This document shows, one piece after another, positions 35,501 through 43,368 of a DNA stretch of 64,000 nt. This DNA is from Maricaulis virginensis (lineage in GTDB: Bacteria; Pseudomonadota; Alphaproteobacteria; Caulobacterales; Maricaulaceae). The DNA lies in contig NZ_BSFE01000011.1 in NCBI RefSeq assembly GCF_027922185.1, positions 55,755 through 119,754 of the forward strand, written 5' to 3'. A program made the position numbers and the translations under genes. The first letter of the stretch is position 1; the number at the start of each line of letters is the position of its first letter. The notes under the pieces were generated by a model. It was not told the origin of the DNA. It searched no databases and saw nothing but the letters and a program-made list of their open reading frames with translations.

Positions 35501-36699
35501 TTCAGTGTGTCGAGTACCGCGACGTATCGACGTGCGAGATCCCTGATACCTGTCAGCAGGTGGCTTCGGCGTGCCTCGAGCGGGATCCGATCACTAACGC
35601 TTGCATCCGGAACCGGCTGGACTTTGAGTGCCAAGCGCAGCCGGCTGGCTGCGTGCGCCGAGAGCGCGAGTATATGTGCGAAGATCTTGTCGACGGCGCC
35701 GGCCCACCTGACGACACGGTGACTGAAGTTGGGGAAGGGGAATGGCAGGAAGCCGATTGTCCGGATGTCAGTGATGAAGACCTTGACTGCGAGCCGCAGG
35801 AAACGGTTTGCACCGAGGGGGCGGGCTCTCGTCTGATCGGTGGGCAGGAGGTGTTCGAAGAATGTTGGGCGCGCGAGACTGCCTACATCTGTGAAGGCGT
35901 TGGCGAGATCCTGACGGACTGCGACCCACCCGACTATTGCGAGTTCTCACACGAGACCTGCCTGGACGAAGTGCCGTCTGAGAACTGCCGCAGTGTCGAG
36001 CGCGTTTACCAGTGTGAAGAGGTGACAGAAAGCGAGATCACGCAGGAGGTGTGTGAACGCGAGATTTCCTGCTTGAACGGCAACTGTATCGAGGTCGAGC
36101 ACGAACCGTCGACGAACATGCCTGAAGCGCTCGCGCGCCTCGCCGGTCTGAGCCAGGCCCATGACAGCGTGCCCGACGGATCCAGCCTGGACCTGATGTC
36201 TGGCGACGATCTGCGCTGCCATAAAACCGGGATCTGGAAGAACTGCTGCTCAAACGGTGGAGATGGCATCGCCATTGATTGGCTGGGCGGCAGCTGCAAC
36301 GAGCAGGAGCAAGAGCTCGCGCATCGCACGGCTGAAGGCCTGTGCGTGGAGGTCGGCTGGTATTGCGCCAAGCGTGGCTGGTTCGGATGCCGCAAGCGCA
36401 TGCGCACCTCCTGTTGCTTCGGAAGCCAGCTCGCCCGGATCATCAATGAACAGGGTCGAGAACAGCTCGGGATGGGCTGGGGCGATCCGAGGAATCCTCA
36501 GTGCGGCGGCCTTTCGCCAGAGCAATTCTCGCAGCTCGATCTGTCGAACGTCGACTTCAGTGAAGTGCTCGGCGACGTGACCGATTCCTTCTCTCCGGAC
36601 GGAGAGGGGGATGTGGTGACCCGGATCCAGGATCGGTTGGGGCAATTCTATTCGACAGGAGAGCCGACGAACATGTCAGGCGGTGGAGACGGACAATGA
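29536..36699 (+). CDS. traN: Giant Cys-rich mating-pair stabilisation protein TraN
   Basis: The frame begins at a GTG (29536) and has a signal peptide (TTLSSIFFSLALIACSGIAA). At 2387 residues it is about four times F TraN. Nine modules of ~74 residues lie between ~30100 and ~31950, each marked by a V-D-x-D-Y-x-Y-like core (e.g. TVDLDFRYDC, AIDVDYVYGC) and spaced 216-228 bp. About nine modules of ~128 residues follow (32200-36030), marked by TRTINGLQVYRDCW-like cores and DPSGGCHRY-like Cys loops. The last ~230 residues keep the conserved TraN end (CCFGSQLARIINEQGREQLG). It is an outer-membrane adhesin that holds donor and recipient together. There are well over 100 Cys residues, so it depends on disulfide enzymes. 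Confidence 0.92.
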   Translation: MTRTTLSSIFFSLALIACSGIAASAQPPAAGAAAGSSNDDDTQPTTGITVGGQGGSRVGFDFDDPRSNDAAAAARSVGGVNVDFGNLNIDPSDLGGTNGLPPEFADFEANPGALDDALADPALQDLMNGISGNTFGDPGFEDWVSGLIDGQGNPWDVTDMDPSVPTTCTTETETRESVNRTTYSCSVDDGREIEQPVCTEILVHPTDDDYVYTCEEDRPTTNDDWSGSCEPLEDDPGCEQTDESCLEEQEAIPATYSCEDGRTADVTDEVCVERRRYELDADYEYECTRRWEDGRWVLSPECEALEFADGCERTDTTCIEDGPPVFEDLICYEGPGATVSAEECRAQLNITVERDYMYECRQRYDVRENRWEFVNQELCEELVFGCEQVEGWTCDAPGEANLEDRICEIGEALSSEEETCVQDRLHTVDLDFRYDCEEVFNEDTGLWESDPVCTALDAAEGCSRDEEFCELPREPVFVEEQCRTGVSLGSESRSCRLPLEHAIDVDYVYGCQRTWNPATQRFEDSAGCSTLRSQCDFLVENCTTPAPSRYEDYSCRYGERAVVENETLERRLAITVDVDYIFAGYSDFSTGTNTWVDDRAKDILDDFAGCRETATSCVTESPGVYSTHTCERGYRIETNQQTCRAPRDIEVDVDYSYEATRDWNGSSFVPSWEHNRLRQYNCVQESTRCTEGSPGVYSYHQCRIGWRNNDEQETCSRPLVVTVDADYQYRADSNWNGSRWVDTSALNTLQATGGCTQASRRCTQESPGVFETYTCRVGTELTTTNNNCWEHRQVTVTRRWRHQSLGYRERWDEPGVPSNISGPYISAGCTADGGPSCTGSGGFRLCKQNYICTQATVSGRTGTEIEPATSDSINSSSCNQYNACTQVARVCVQGAETRTINGAQVYRDCWAWRRTYACETETPVNTCSPPGNAQHVRNRCLRYDGGSCGLTEREYRVPQPDPSGGCHRYEHTFWCENQVSGLSHTSVRREVTGSSWDNSACTTSALGGGSCSLSSTRCVEGAGTRTINGLQVYRDCWRQERTYTCERRENINTCNPPSGSSLQDQECVWSDGGGTCRLWDRTYAREEADPSGGCHEFTDRFRCEDRVGLVGPVVQEHRDIVSDGYDRSACASYANDSNCTRTARRCVDGSGTRTINGLSVTRSCWEEEDVYSCDVQETVDTCNPPAGATRESRTCLWSDNSGTCRLYREEWVREEADPSGGCHRYQHNFLCEDYVGGIGTPIDTRRDIASETLTNSAEASQLEEAQCELTNTVCTEGRATRTLNGLQVTRDCWAWDYSYQCTTYESFDGCQAVPAGCEYQEEVCAETYPDGSCASTEKRYVCEVDDGSGGCHVFTGEYRCENQTSGVGPVLREIRTAGEGGFNESACTAHMGDVGCTLSSTRCVDTTPTTRTVDGVSITAPCWEQERTYTCETQTPLDTCTGFSACDLVATVCEAHGADGSCATTLNTYSCQVDDGSGGCNARGVTFQCENLVAAAGDPTSMWVAAQSPWGWNESCIAHRPEGSCIAVSESCIGSGSVRINPVITAAELAADPALAALLGLEGVTEGSGHANEILGAGGVWRISADNLSLPSVPSDCIQREVTYDCEVAEAVNTCGEFEARTSGGSSHAELAAPQIQYAALGSTRIHGDTAWFTSDGTVSLAGLRGRVGAKMQVSQEDTICHPDIVYGDGTDCRPDHRADQNVCDLYPQICDPDYDPDTPGEGELGDCSLEEETCVASNRAGDCVRWQRRYECAVGDDSQGCTERSDLWRCEGELGAGAPTQIVYRPGQRSWNWVGCEELDNAPRCEKTGAPYCTDSEPREREIAPGVFATADCWELTQDYTCDAVVEPFGCTSTEGCTFVASQCLERDFDGSCLRERHEYLCPGEDQSGGCAVNEDTYWCEDEVPGAGDPSDMGATIVDEEWVADDCPPAGNDQCVEEPEPVCVDNWADGRPVTDFDWRGTVRDPWISQFEPERDVFVNGCQMRERRFQCVEYRDVSTCEIPDTCQQVASACLERDPITNACIRNRLDFECQAQPAGCVRREREYMCEDLVDGAGPPDDTVTEVGEGEWQEADCPDVSDEDLDCEPQETVCTEGAGSRLIGGQEVFEECWARETAYICEGVGEILTDCDPPDYCEFSHETCLDEVPSENCRSVERVYQCEEVTESEITQEVCEREISCLNGNCIEVEHEPSTNMPEALARLAGLSQAHDSVPDGSSLDLMSGDDLRCHKTGIWKNCCSNGGDGIAIDWLGGSCNEQEQELAHRTAEGLCVEVGWYCAKRGWFGCRKRMRTSCCFGSQLARIINEQGREQLGMGWGDPRNPQCGGLSPEQFSQLDLSNVDFSEVLGDVTDSFSPDGEGDVVTRIQDRLGQFYSTGEPTNMSGGGDGQ

Positions 36700-37520
36700 C
36701 GCGATTGACGAGCTTTATGGCGTGTCTGGGGGCGATGCTCGCTGTTTGCGGAGCCGTAGAGGCCCAGGCTCCATCGGCAACAGGATCGCGGTTCTACTGC
36801 GATGAGCGCGAGCTGGGCCACTGGTTTTATTGTTCCAGGCCTGCTCCGGAAGAAGAGGAGGGTGCGCCGGCGGATCCAACTGAAACCCCCACAGAGCTGA
36901 CGTCGCGCGAAGAGCAGCTTGAACGGGCCCGCGCCTACGTCCAGGAGATCGAAGAAGCGCGGCTCATAGCAGCGTTCAATCCGACGCCAGAGAACGTCCT
37001 GTATTATCAGCAGCTGCAGTACGACATGACCGAACGCAGCGCCATGTTCACCGACCGATGGCGGCGCAATACTTGGTCAGACGCGTCGCTGGACTACACG
37101 ACTGAGCGGCCCATGGCCCAGTACGCGCGCCACGAGTGGCTCGATCAGCGATCCGACGAAATGGCCGGCGAGCTGGAAGATCTCTCCGACAGATACGGAC
37201 TCTTTTACTTCTATCGGTCGGACTGCCCGTATTGTCAGCGGTTCTCGCCGGTACTGCGGGCATTCGCGGATCGATTTGGCGTTGAGGTCAGGGCGATTTC
37301 AGTGGATGGCGGTCCGATGCCGGCGTTTCCGGACGCCCGGCCGGATACGGGTCAGTTCAGCCGCCTCCTGCAAGGCCGCCAGGCCGTCGTACCCGCCGTG
37401 CTTCTCCTCGATGTCGAAACGGACACCCCGCACTGGATCACCTTTGGGCTGATCTCGGGCCAGGAGCTGGCAGAGCGAATTTTTGTGACCATGACACGTG
37501 AGCCCGGGGAGGATTTCTGA
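36696..37520 (+). CDS. traF: Pilus assembly protein TraF with active thioredoxin motif
   Basis: The 274-residue periplasmic protein has a signal peptide (FMACLGAMLAVCGAVEAQ), the TraF mid-region (EEQLERARAYVQEIEEARLI...) and a C-terminal thioredoxin-like domain (GLFYFYRSDCPYCQRFSPVL). F TraF lacks a CxxC pair, so this version may be redox-active and add to the DsbC-like enzyme at 21150. It starts four bases inside traN and its last base begins traH. The pairing with a huge Cys-rich TraN is consistent with a need for extra disulfide formation. Confidence 0.9.
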   Translation: MTRLTSFMACLGAMLAVCGAVEAQAPSATGSRFYCDERELGHWFYCSRPAPEEEEGAPADPTETPTELTSREEQLERARAYVQEIEEARLIAAFNPTPENVLYYQQLQYDMTERSAMFTDRWRRNTWSDASLDYTTERPMAQYARHEWLDQRSDEMAGELEDLSDRYGLFYFYRSDCPYCQRFSPVLRAFADRFGVEVRAISVDGGPMPAFPDARPDTGQFSRLLQGRQAVVPAVLLLDVETDTPHWITFGLISGQELAERIFVTMTREPGEDF

Positions 37521-38962
37521 TGTCCGGCAAAATCAATCGACCACAACGGTACACTGCGAAGGCACGCCGTCTGAGCGCCTCCAGCCTTCTTCCCATCGCG
37601 TGCCTCGCGATAGCGAGCCTTTCGGTAACGACAGGTGCATCTGCACAAGTCTCCGCCGAGCTCGATGACTTCTGGGATGGCGTACAGGCCAATGCCAATG
37701 TCACCGGCCCGCGGGCTGATATCGGCCAGGAGGGTGGCTACTTCACCGGCGGCTCGCTGGTGTACCGTGCCCCGCAGGACACTCTTCAGGTGATGTCCAT
37801 GACGGCACCGTCCATACGGTCGGGGTGCGGCGGAATCGACATCTTCACGGGCGGCTTCTCGTTCATCAACGCTGACCAGCTGGTTGCCCACCTACGGGCC
37901 TTGGCCGCGAATGCCCAGGGTGTTGCATTCTCGCTCGCCCTGAAGACCCTCTGCCCGATGTGCGAGGATGCCGTAGCAGACGCACAGCTGCTCGCGCAGG
38001 AAATCAACGCCATGAATATCAACTCATGCGAGTCGGCGCAGAATCTCGTCGAGGGGATGTGGCCTCGTCATAACGCGGCGTCCGAACACATCTGCCAGTC
38101 CGCCGGCGCCCGGCAGGGCATGTTCGCTGATTGGGTCGAAGCGCGACACCAGTGCGGAACTGGCGGCGCGCGAGGCCCGAGGGATAGCGATACCGAGGCG
38201 CGGATCCCACTGAACGTCAACATCGCCTGGCGGGCGCTGACGGAAGACGCCTCTTTTGTTGGATCGGCAGATACGGCCGAGTTCCTCATGAGCCTGACGG
38301 GGACCGTGGTTATCCTGGAAGGCGCTACAGCGAACGAAGGGCCCGAATATCGGTGGTATCCGCCCTTGGCTCGAAATCGCGAGGTGCAGGACGCATTGTT
38401 CGCCGGCGGCGCGATGCCAATCTACGAGTGCGATGAACACGATGAGTGTCTGGGCCTGTCCAGCGGGAACGCCAACATCTCGGATGATGAAGCGCTATTT
38501 GCCCGCGTGTCGAACCTCATCAACGGGATTCTCGATTCGATCGAAGCCGATCAACCGCTCAACGCCGATCAGCGGGCCTTCCTGAACGCCACATCCCTTC
38601 CGATCTACCGGATCCTGTCTGTCAATCACGCCTATAAAGGCGCCTTGGCAGTCAACGATACCCCTCAGCTTGCCGAATACATTGCCATCGAGCTGCTCAC
38701 TGAGTTTCTGCGCAATTCGATGGAGCAAGCCCTGCAGGCTCGCACAACGATCGAGCAGCAGACGATGAGCGAAGACTATCGCGAATGGCGCGAAGGCATC
38801 GCAGAGACCGTTCGGGCTCTGGAGGAAAGGCAAGGTGAAGTGGCCGAACGGCACGGCTACACATACGAGGTTGTACAGAACTACCAGTTGATCCAGCAGC
38901 ATCTGGCGGCGCGTCTCGAACGTCGCATGCATGACGCACTCTCAAACCTGCAAGGCGGCTAG
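37520..38962 (+). CDS. traH: Pilus assembly protein TraH
   Basis: This 480-residue protein has a signal peptide (IACLAIASLSVTTGASAQVS) and the TraH core: GCGGIDIFTGGFSFINADQL, LCPMCEDAVADAQLLAQEIN and NSCESAQNLVEGMWP. The C-terminal third is helical with coiled-coil character (REWREGIAETVRALEERQGE). TraH is a periplasmic/outer-membrane protein required for pilus extension. It overlaps traF by one base and ends one base before traG. Confidence 0.95.
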   Translation: MSGKINRPQRYTAKARRLSASSLLPIACLAIASLSVTTGASAQVSAELDDFWDGVQANANVTGPRADIGQEGGYFTGGSLVYRAPQDTLQVMSMTAPSIRSGCGGIDIFTGGFSFINADQLVAHLRALAANAQGVAFSLALKTLCPMCEDAVADAQLLAQEINAMNINSCESAQNLVEGMWPRHNAASEHICQSAGARQGMFADWVEARHQCGTGGARGPRDSDTEARIPLNVNIAWRALTEDASFVGSADTAEFLMSLTGTVVILEGATANEGPEYRWYPPLARNREVQDALFAGGAMPIYECDEHDECLGLSSGNANISDDEALFARVSNLINGILDSIEADQPLNADQRAFLNATSLPIYRILSVNHAYKGALAVNDTPQLAEYIAIELLTEFLRNSMEQALQARTTIEQQTMSEDYREWREGIAETVRALEERQGEVAERHGYTYEVVQNYQLIQQHLAARLERRMHDALSNLQGG

Positions 38963-38963
38963 C

Positions 38964-41909
38964 ATGGAAGCCTACGTCTACGGCGGCAAAGAGATCTACG
39001 TTCAGGCGTTTAATGCGATTGCCATCATGTCGGGTCTGGATTCGGTGTCGTCGCTTATCAGGCTTGTCTTGCTGATCGGGCTGGCAATGGTTCTGATCCA
39101 GGTGGCTTTTACGAACAAGGTCAAGGAGATCTTGTCCTGGTTCCTGACCGCGACGACCATCCTGGCAGTGGGCTTCGTTCCTAAGTCAGATGTCGTGATT
39201 CACGACCGTATCGGCGGCGGCGCACCGACGGTCGTCGCGAATGTTCCTCTGGCAGTCGCCTTTGTGTTCTCGGTCTCGTCGACCGCCGGCGATCGTATGA
39301 CGAGCCTGATGGAAACTGTGTTCGGGGATCCGGACATCGCAAAATATTCCGAGAACGGGATGATTTACGGGTCGCGTTTGATGCGCGAGCTCAATCAGAT
39401 GCGTTGGATCGACGAAGAATATGCCCAGAACATGCAGAGTTTTCTGACCAATTGCGTGTTCTACGATTTGCTCGAGGGCGACATCGAACTGCAAGACATC
39501 CGCGACAGCGAAGATCTGTTCTCGCTGATCACAGTTGACCATCCTCCGAACCCGGCGCGCTCTGGGCCATGGCTTACAGATGGCGCCGAGACCATAGAGA
39601 CGTGCGCATACATTGCTGGAGAGTTGTCGAGTGGAGCCGATGCAGCTCGGGCCTTGAGCGAGACCTACCTGGCTCGCCGGCTTCATCCTGACGATGCGGA
39701 TGCGGCGGCGCGAACATTGCTCTCGTCTGAAGTGGCGGGCGCACACACTTTGCTGATGAACCAGGCGCGCGCTTCCTCGGAAGTTTTCATCCAGGCGATG
39801 ATGATCAATTCGTTCCGCGAAAGTGTGGAGACATTCTCGGCGGAGTCTGGCGGTGAGCTCTCAGGTTACGGGCTGGCGCGTGCGGAGCTTCAGACGCGCA
39901 ACACCAACTTGTTCAATGCAGCATTGGCGCACAAGTGGATCCCGTATTTGAAAGTGGTTCTGGAGATCATGTTTTTCTGCATGTTCCCGCTCTTGATCCC
40001 CTTCATGTTGTTGCCTGGGATGGGTGTATCGCTCATCCGCTCGTATTTCGGCGGATTCATCATGCTGCAGTCTTGGGGACCGCTTTTTGTGGTTCTCAAC
40101 AAGATCATGATGGTTGCCGCGGTCAGCGATACGCAGGCGGCCGCCTACGACCCAACCGGCGGGGGAGATGCAGGATCGATCACGATGTTTAATCTGCAGT
40201 CGATCGCCGACGCCAATTCGGACATCGCGTCCATTGCCGGCTTCATGACGATGCTGATCCCAGTGATCGCGTCCGCGCTCGCACTGGGCGTGGACCGTGT
40301 CGCCAGTCAGTCGGAAAGCCTGTTGTCGTCGGTGAGGGCAGGCGCTTCTGATGCGGCGAGGGACGAGACGACGGGTAACTTATCGCTCGGCACGACCGGC
40401 TACGATACGCACCGCTTCAATCAGACGTTCGGCAATCAGCACCAGATGAACCACTCTCTGGAGGCCGGCGCGGCAAGCATGAACACGGCAAGCGGGGGTC
40501 ATATCGCCATCACACCCGACGGCCGCGAAGTCTATGACAACACCGGTGCGTTGAGCAAAACCGGGACGGGTGCTCAGTTTGCGCGTGCGATCGGTTCGCA
40601 GTTCGAGCGACGGGCCAGCGAAGCCGCCCAGTATGCGGAGACCTGGACGGAGTCCGCGGCGCAATCGCGAGAGGAGGGGGCTTCGGTCCTGTTCTCGGAT
40701 CGTGAGACCGTTCAATCAATGGCGCAGTCCGTCTTGTCCGAAGGATCGAGTGCAACGCAAGAACAGCGGGCGGCTGCAGCGATTGTCCAGCGTCACAATG
40801 AACACGCCGACCAGGCCTACTCACAGGCGGTCGAAGAGCAGGCTCAATTGAACTATGGCGTTGATGGTGCGATCACCGCCGGGGCGAGAGCATCAGGAGG
40901 CATGGAGCTTTTTGGTACTGGCGGAGCTGTATTTGGCGAAGCACGAGTCAGGGGATCGGCAGGTTGGTCAGAAGCGGACCGCGAAACTATCCGCTCAGAC
41001 TATCGCGAGAGTTTGTCGAGCGATGAGCAGCGCGAACTGACGGACGCGCTGGCGACGCTCAACAGCTTTTCAACGTCGGCCGGCTATTCCGAAAGCGGCG
41101 GGATACAAAATTCAACCGCCCGGGATGCTCAGCAGCACTTCCGCGAAGCTGAACGGTTCGAAGAGAGCGCGAGCCGAGCGCGCTCCATCCAGCAGCAGGC
41201 GCAGACGGCGGCCGCCGAATATGAGTCCGGCAATCTCAGCTTCACTCAGCCCCTGGAAGACCAGTTCCTGCAGTTTGTAGGCACCCAGCGCAATGACGCT
41301 GGAGACATCTATAGCTCACAGCCGTTCTGGCAAGATGAAGTGACCCAGATGATAGTCAACGGCGATCGAAGCCCTGAGCTCCAAGGGTTATTGCAGGGCT
41401 TCGCGGACGCTCAGTTGCCGCACCTGCCGCAGATTGGCGATGTGAGTGCCTTTTCTGTCGCCGGCGACGATCTCGTCAACTACGGGCAGATTGACAATGC
41501 GGCTGCCCGCACTGGCGATGTTGCGACGCGGATTGGAGAGACGGCTGCGGATCTCTCAACGACCAACGCCGGCGTCGGCTTCAATGGTGAGGCGATGGAT
41601 GCTGTTCAAGCGGGCCGCGACATTAGTGGCCAAGTTCAAGACGGGATAGGTGGCCGGTCTGCCGAGTTTGATCAGCCGCTCTTTGACGGCACGCCGCATA
41701 TGCGCGACATGCGGCGCGCGAACGAAGAGCGAGAGGATGTGGCGGATGGAATGCCTAAGCCGGACTTCACGTTCTTGCCAGATGGAATGCCAGGAAGTCC
41801 AGCAACCAATGCGATAGGCCAGGTCGGTCAAATGCAAAACACGCAAGAAATCGAAGCTGACATAGCGGCGATGGAAGGCTTTGCCACGCGCTTTAGCGAG
41901 CAGAATTAA
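38964..41909 (+). CDS. traG: Mating-pair and pilus assembly protein TraG
   Basis: The ATG at 38964 starts a 981-residue protein (MEAYVYGGKEIYVQAFNAIA) with an N-terminal inner-membrane part. Hydrophobic segments occur near residues 30-60 (LIRLVLLIGLAMVLIQVAF), ~90-110, ~330-375 (VLEIMFFCMFPLLIPFMLL) and ~425. A long polar, Gln/Ser/Glu-rich periplasmic C-terminus with helical repeats follows. In F the N-terminus serves pilus assembly and the C-terminus mating-pair stabilisation and entry exclusion. It is the last gene of the operon and converges with a minus-strand gene. Confidence 0.92.
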   Translation: MEAYVYGGKEIYVQAFNAIAIMSGLDSVSSLIRLVLLIGLAMVLIQVAFTNKVKEILSWFLTATTILAVGFVPKSDVVIHDRIGGGAPTVVANVPLAVAFVFSVSSTAGDRMTSLMETVFGDPDIAKYSENGMIYGSRLMRELNQMRWIDEEYAQNMQSFLTNCVFYDLLEGDIELQDIRDSEDLFSLITVDHPPNPARSGPWLTDGAETIETCAYIAGELSSGADAARALSETYLARRLHPDDADAAARTLLSSEVAGAHTLLMNQARASSEVFIQAMMINSFRESVETFSAESGGELSGYGLARAELQTRNTNLFNAALAHKWIPYLKVVLEIMFFCMFPLLIPFMLLPGMGVSLIRSYFGGFIMLQSWGPLFVVLNKIMMVAAVSDTQAAAYDPTGGGDAGSITMFNLQSIADANSDIASIAGFMTMLIPVIASALALGVDRVASQSESLLSSVRAGASDAARDETTGNLSLGTTGYDTHRFNQTFGNQHQMNHSLEAGAASMNTASGGHIAITPDGREVYDNTGALSKTGTGAQFARAIGSQFERRASEAAQYAETWTESAAQSREEGASVLFSDRETVQSMAQSVLSEGSSATQEQRAAAAIVQRHNEHADQAYSQAVEEQAQLNYGVDGAITAGARASGGMELFGTGGAVFGEARVRGSAGWSEADRETIRSDYRESLSSDEQRELTDALATLNSFSTSAGYSESGGIQNSTARDAQQHFREAERFEESASRARSIQQQAQTAAAEYESGNLSFTQPLEDQFLQFVGTQRNDAGDIYSSQPFWQDEVTQMIVNGDRSPELQGLLQGFADAQLPHLPQIGDVSAFSVAGDDLVNYGQIDNAAARTGDVATRIGETAADLSTTNAGVGFNGEAMDAVQAGRDISGQVQDGIGGRSAEFDQPLFDGTPHMRDMRRANEEREDVADGMPKPDFTFLPDGMPGSPATNAIGQVGQMQNTQEIEADIAAMEGFATRFSEQN

Positions 41910-42255
41910 ACCGGTCTAGCGCCAGCACGACAATCAGCAGAGCGAGACAAGCGGCGCCCGGGCCAGCTAGACTCCAACCGGTGAGTATCACAGCGTCCCA
42001 AATGGTGAGGTTGAGTTGGTCCATGTTGGGCAGAAAGTCGGATGACCACCAGCGCCAAAGGAGTGCAGCGTGGTAGATGATCGTTACGAAGATCGCGGTG
42101 ACAAGTGCGACCTGTAGGATCCTGATGGGGCGGAAACTGACTGGCGTGGACGCACGATCAATGTCCCAGTCGTTCATAGGCACACTGGTGTAGGCTGGAC
42201 CGTGTCGGCCCAGATTGATGTACTCTTCTTCGTCTTGAATTCCGGTCCCAGTCAT
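41893..42255 (-). CDS. Small membrane protein converging on traG
   Basis: From Met at 42255 (MTGTGIQDEEEYINLGRHGP) the product is ~120 residues. A polar N-terminus is followed by two membrane helices (LQVALVTAIFVTIIYHAALL; LAGPGAACLALLIVVLALDR). Its 3' end overlaps the traG stop by 17 bases in antisense orientation. Next to traG, a small inner-membrane protein is a reasonable entry-exclusion (TraS-like) candidate because TraS recognises TraG. That is inference from place and topology, as the sequence family is not recognised. An ATG four codons upstream is also possible. Confidence 0.55.
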   Translation of the reverse strand: MTGTGIQDEEEYINLGRHGPAYTSVPMNDWDIDRASTPVSFRPIRILQVALVTAIFVTIIYHAALLWRWWSSDFLPNMDQLNLTIWDAVILTGWSLAGPGAACLALLIVVLALDRFNSAR

Positions 42256-42361
42256 AGTGCCAGACATACAGCACAATCTATGGCAGGAAAACTAGTACCG
42301 GTCCGGCGAGATCGTAGGGCAGTGCACTTCGCCAGTAATTCTAGACAGCTTTAACGAAATC

Positions 42362-42388
42362 AGGCCCCGCGGTGGATCCACGGGGCCT
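42362..42388 (-). terminator. Terminator after the small gene at 42393
   Basis: AGGCCCCG and CGGGGCCT form an 8-bp or longer stem around GGTGGATCCA. On the minus strand the tail is GATTTCGTT, which is only weakly T-rich. Confidence 0.6.
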
Positions 42389-42392
42389 GACG

Positions 42393-42611
42393 CTAGCGTT
42401 TGATTGCTGCCGCAAAGACGCTGTCTTGCCGGGCGAGCTCCTCGACGGCGGTGTCAATCGTGGCACCGGCGTCATAGAGCTCTCGGTAGTTGATTTCTCG
42501 ATAGTCAACGAACGATCGGGAGGTCAGGGCGTCGATGCGCTCATCAACCTCCTCGAGCCACTTCGCAAATTTCAGATCGTTCCTGGCATAGTTTCGGTAG
42601 ACTTCCTTCAT
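42393..42611 (-). CDS. Small plasmid protein, DUF5419-like
   Basis: The 72-residue soluble protein (MKEVYRNYARNDLKFAKWLE) contains D-L-x-F-x-x-W-L and YRELYDAGATIDTAVEELAR. This is reminiscent of the DUF5419 group found on conjugative plasmids. The function is unknown. It has a terminator just after its stop and a purine-run plus GAAA-capped hairpin leader that includes its GGAGG ribosome site (42616-42658). Confidence 0.6.
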   Translation of the reverse strand: MKEVYRNYARNDLKFAKWLEEVDERIDALTSRSFVDYREINYRELYDAGATIDTAVEELARQDSVFAAAIKR

Positions 42612-42615
42612 TCCA

Positions 42616-42658
42616 GGCCTCCTTTCGGAAGCCCCACCCCCTCTTTTCCTTTCCTTGG
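42616..42658 (-). promoter_or_regulatory. Ribosome-site hairpin with GAAA loop
   Basis: On the minus strand AAGGAAAGGAAAAGAGGGGG (42639-42658) leads to GGCTTCC-GAAA-GGAGGCC (42616-42633). The GGAGG Shine-Dalgarno sits in the 3' arm, four bases before the ATG at 42611. A GNRA-type loop makes this hairpin unusually stable for its size. Confidence 0.6.
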
Positions 42659-42684
42659 GGCGGCGAAGCTCGTTTGACGCCCGC

Positions 42685-43359
42685 TTACTGCGGCCGAGAT
42701 GGAATCCATCCTGTGCTGGTGGGATCGCGCGCGAGCGCAGCCACCCAGGCGGCTCGATCAGGATCTTTGAGAGACTGTTGAGAGGCGTCGGCTATACGTC
42801 GGCCGCAGAGTTCGACAAGTCTTTGCGCTGTCGATCGGGTTGCATAGCGAACCGAAGGCTCCCCAAAACGGCCCTTGGTGTGTGCGTAGACAATGTCGGG
42901 AATGATTTCTGCTGCACGATCAGCAGGGGCAACTGCGAGTTCTCGGCCAGGCCCGGCCGCGGCCGACAAACGGTCGATCAGGTCTGCGCGCTGCCGGAGC
43001 GTCCATGCGGCGAATTCTTCATGGTCGAGGATGCGCCAGGTTTGTCGATCGGTGCGCTGTTCGATGGTGATGAACAGGCGATCGTCGACTTCCCAGGAGA
43101 GCTTGTAGTGAAAGGCGCCAGTGGCCCGGGCACGAGTTCCGCCGGCGGGCTGTTCAGCATCGTTGTTCGCCCGGATAAACGCGAAGGCAAGACCGCCTCG
43201 CATGTCGGCAACGATACCTCTTTGATGTGGCCACTGGTCGGCCGGCCGTGTATGGGCCTCGATCATTCGACACAAGCGCTGGGCGGCGCCGATCGGATGA
43301 CCGTCGTAGTGGCAATAGAAGACAAAGCCGTCGATTTCGTAAGTTGCTGGGGTAGACAT
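42685..43359 (-). CDS. Hypothetical plasmid protein
   Basis: The 224-residue soluble protein opens MSTPATYEIDGFVFYCHYDGH with the sense 'YCHYDGHP...AAQRLCRMIEA' and contains FAFIRANNDAE and a conserved-looking GAFHYKLSWEVDDRLFITI stretch. No enzyme motif can be assigned. It is in a minus-strand cluster with small genes between radC and the transfer operon. Proteins with a Y-x-H-x-D-G opening are common unannotated genes on alphaproteobacterial plasmids and in mobile islands, but I do not recognise a named family. Confidence 0.65.
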   Translation of the reverse strand: MSTPATYEIDGFVFYCHYDGHPIGAAQRLCRMIEAHTRPADQWPHQRGIVADMRGGLAFAFIRANNDAEQPAGGTRARATGAFHYKLSWEVDDRLFITIEQRTDRQTWRILDHEEFAAWTLRQRADLIDRLSAAAGPGRELAVAPADRAAEIIPDIVYAHTKGRFGEPSVRYATRSTAQRLVELCGRRIADASQQSLKDPDRAAWVAALARDPTSTGWIPSRPQ

Positions 43360-43368
43360 GGCTGACCT

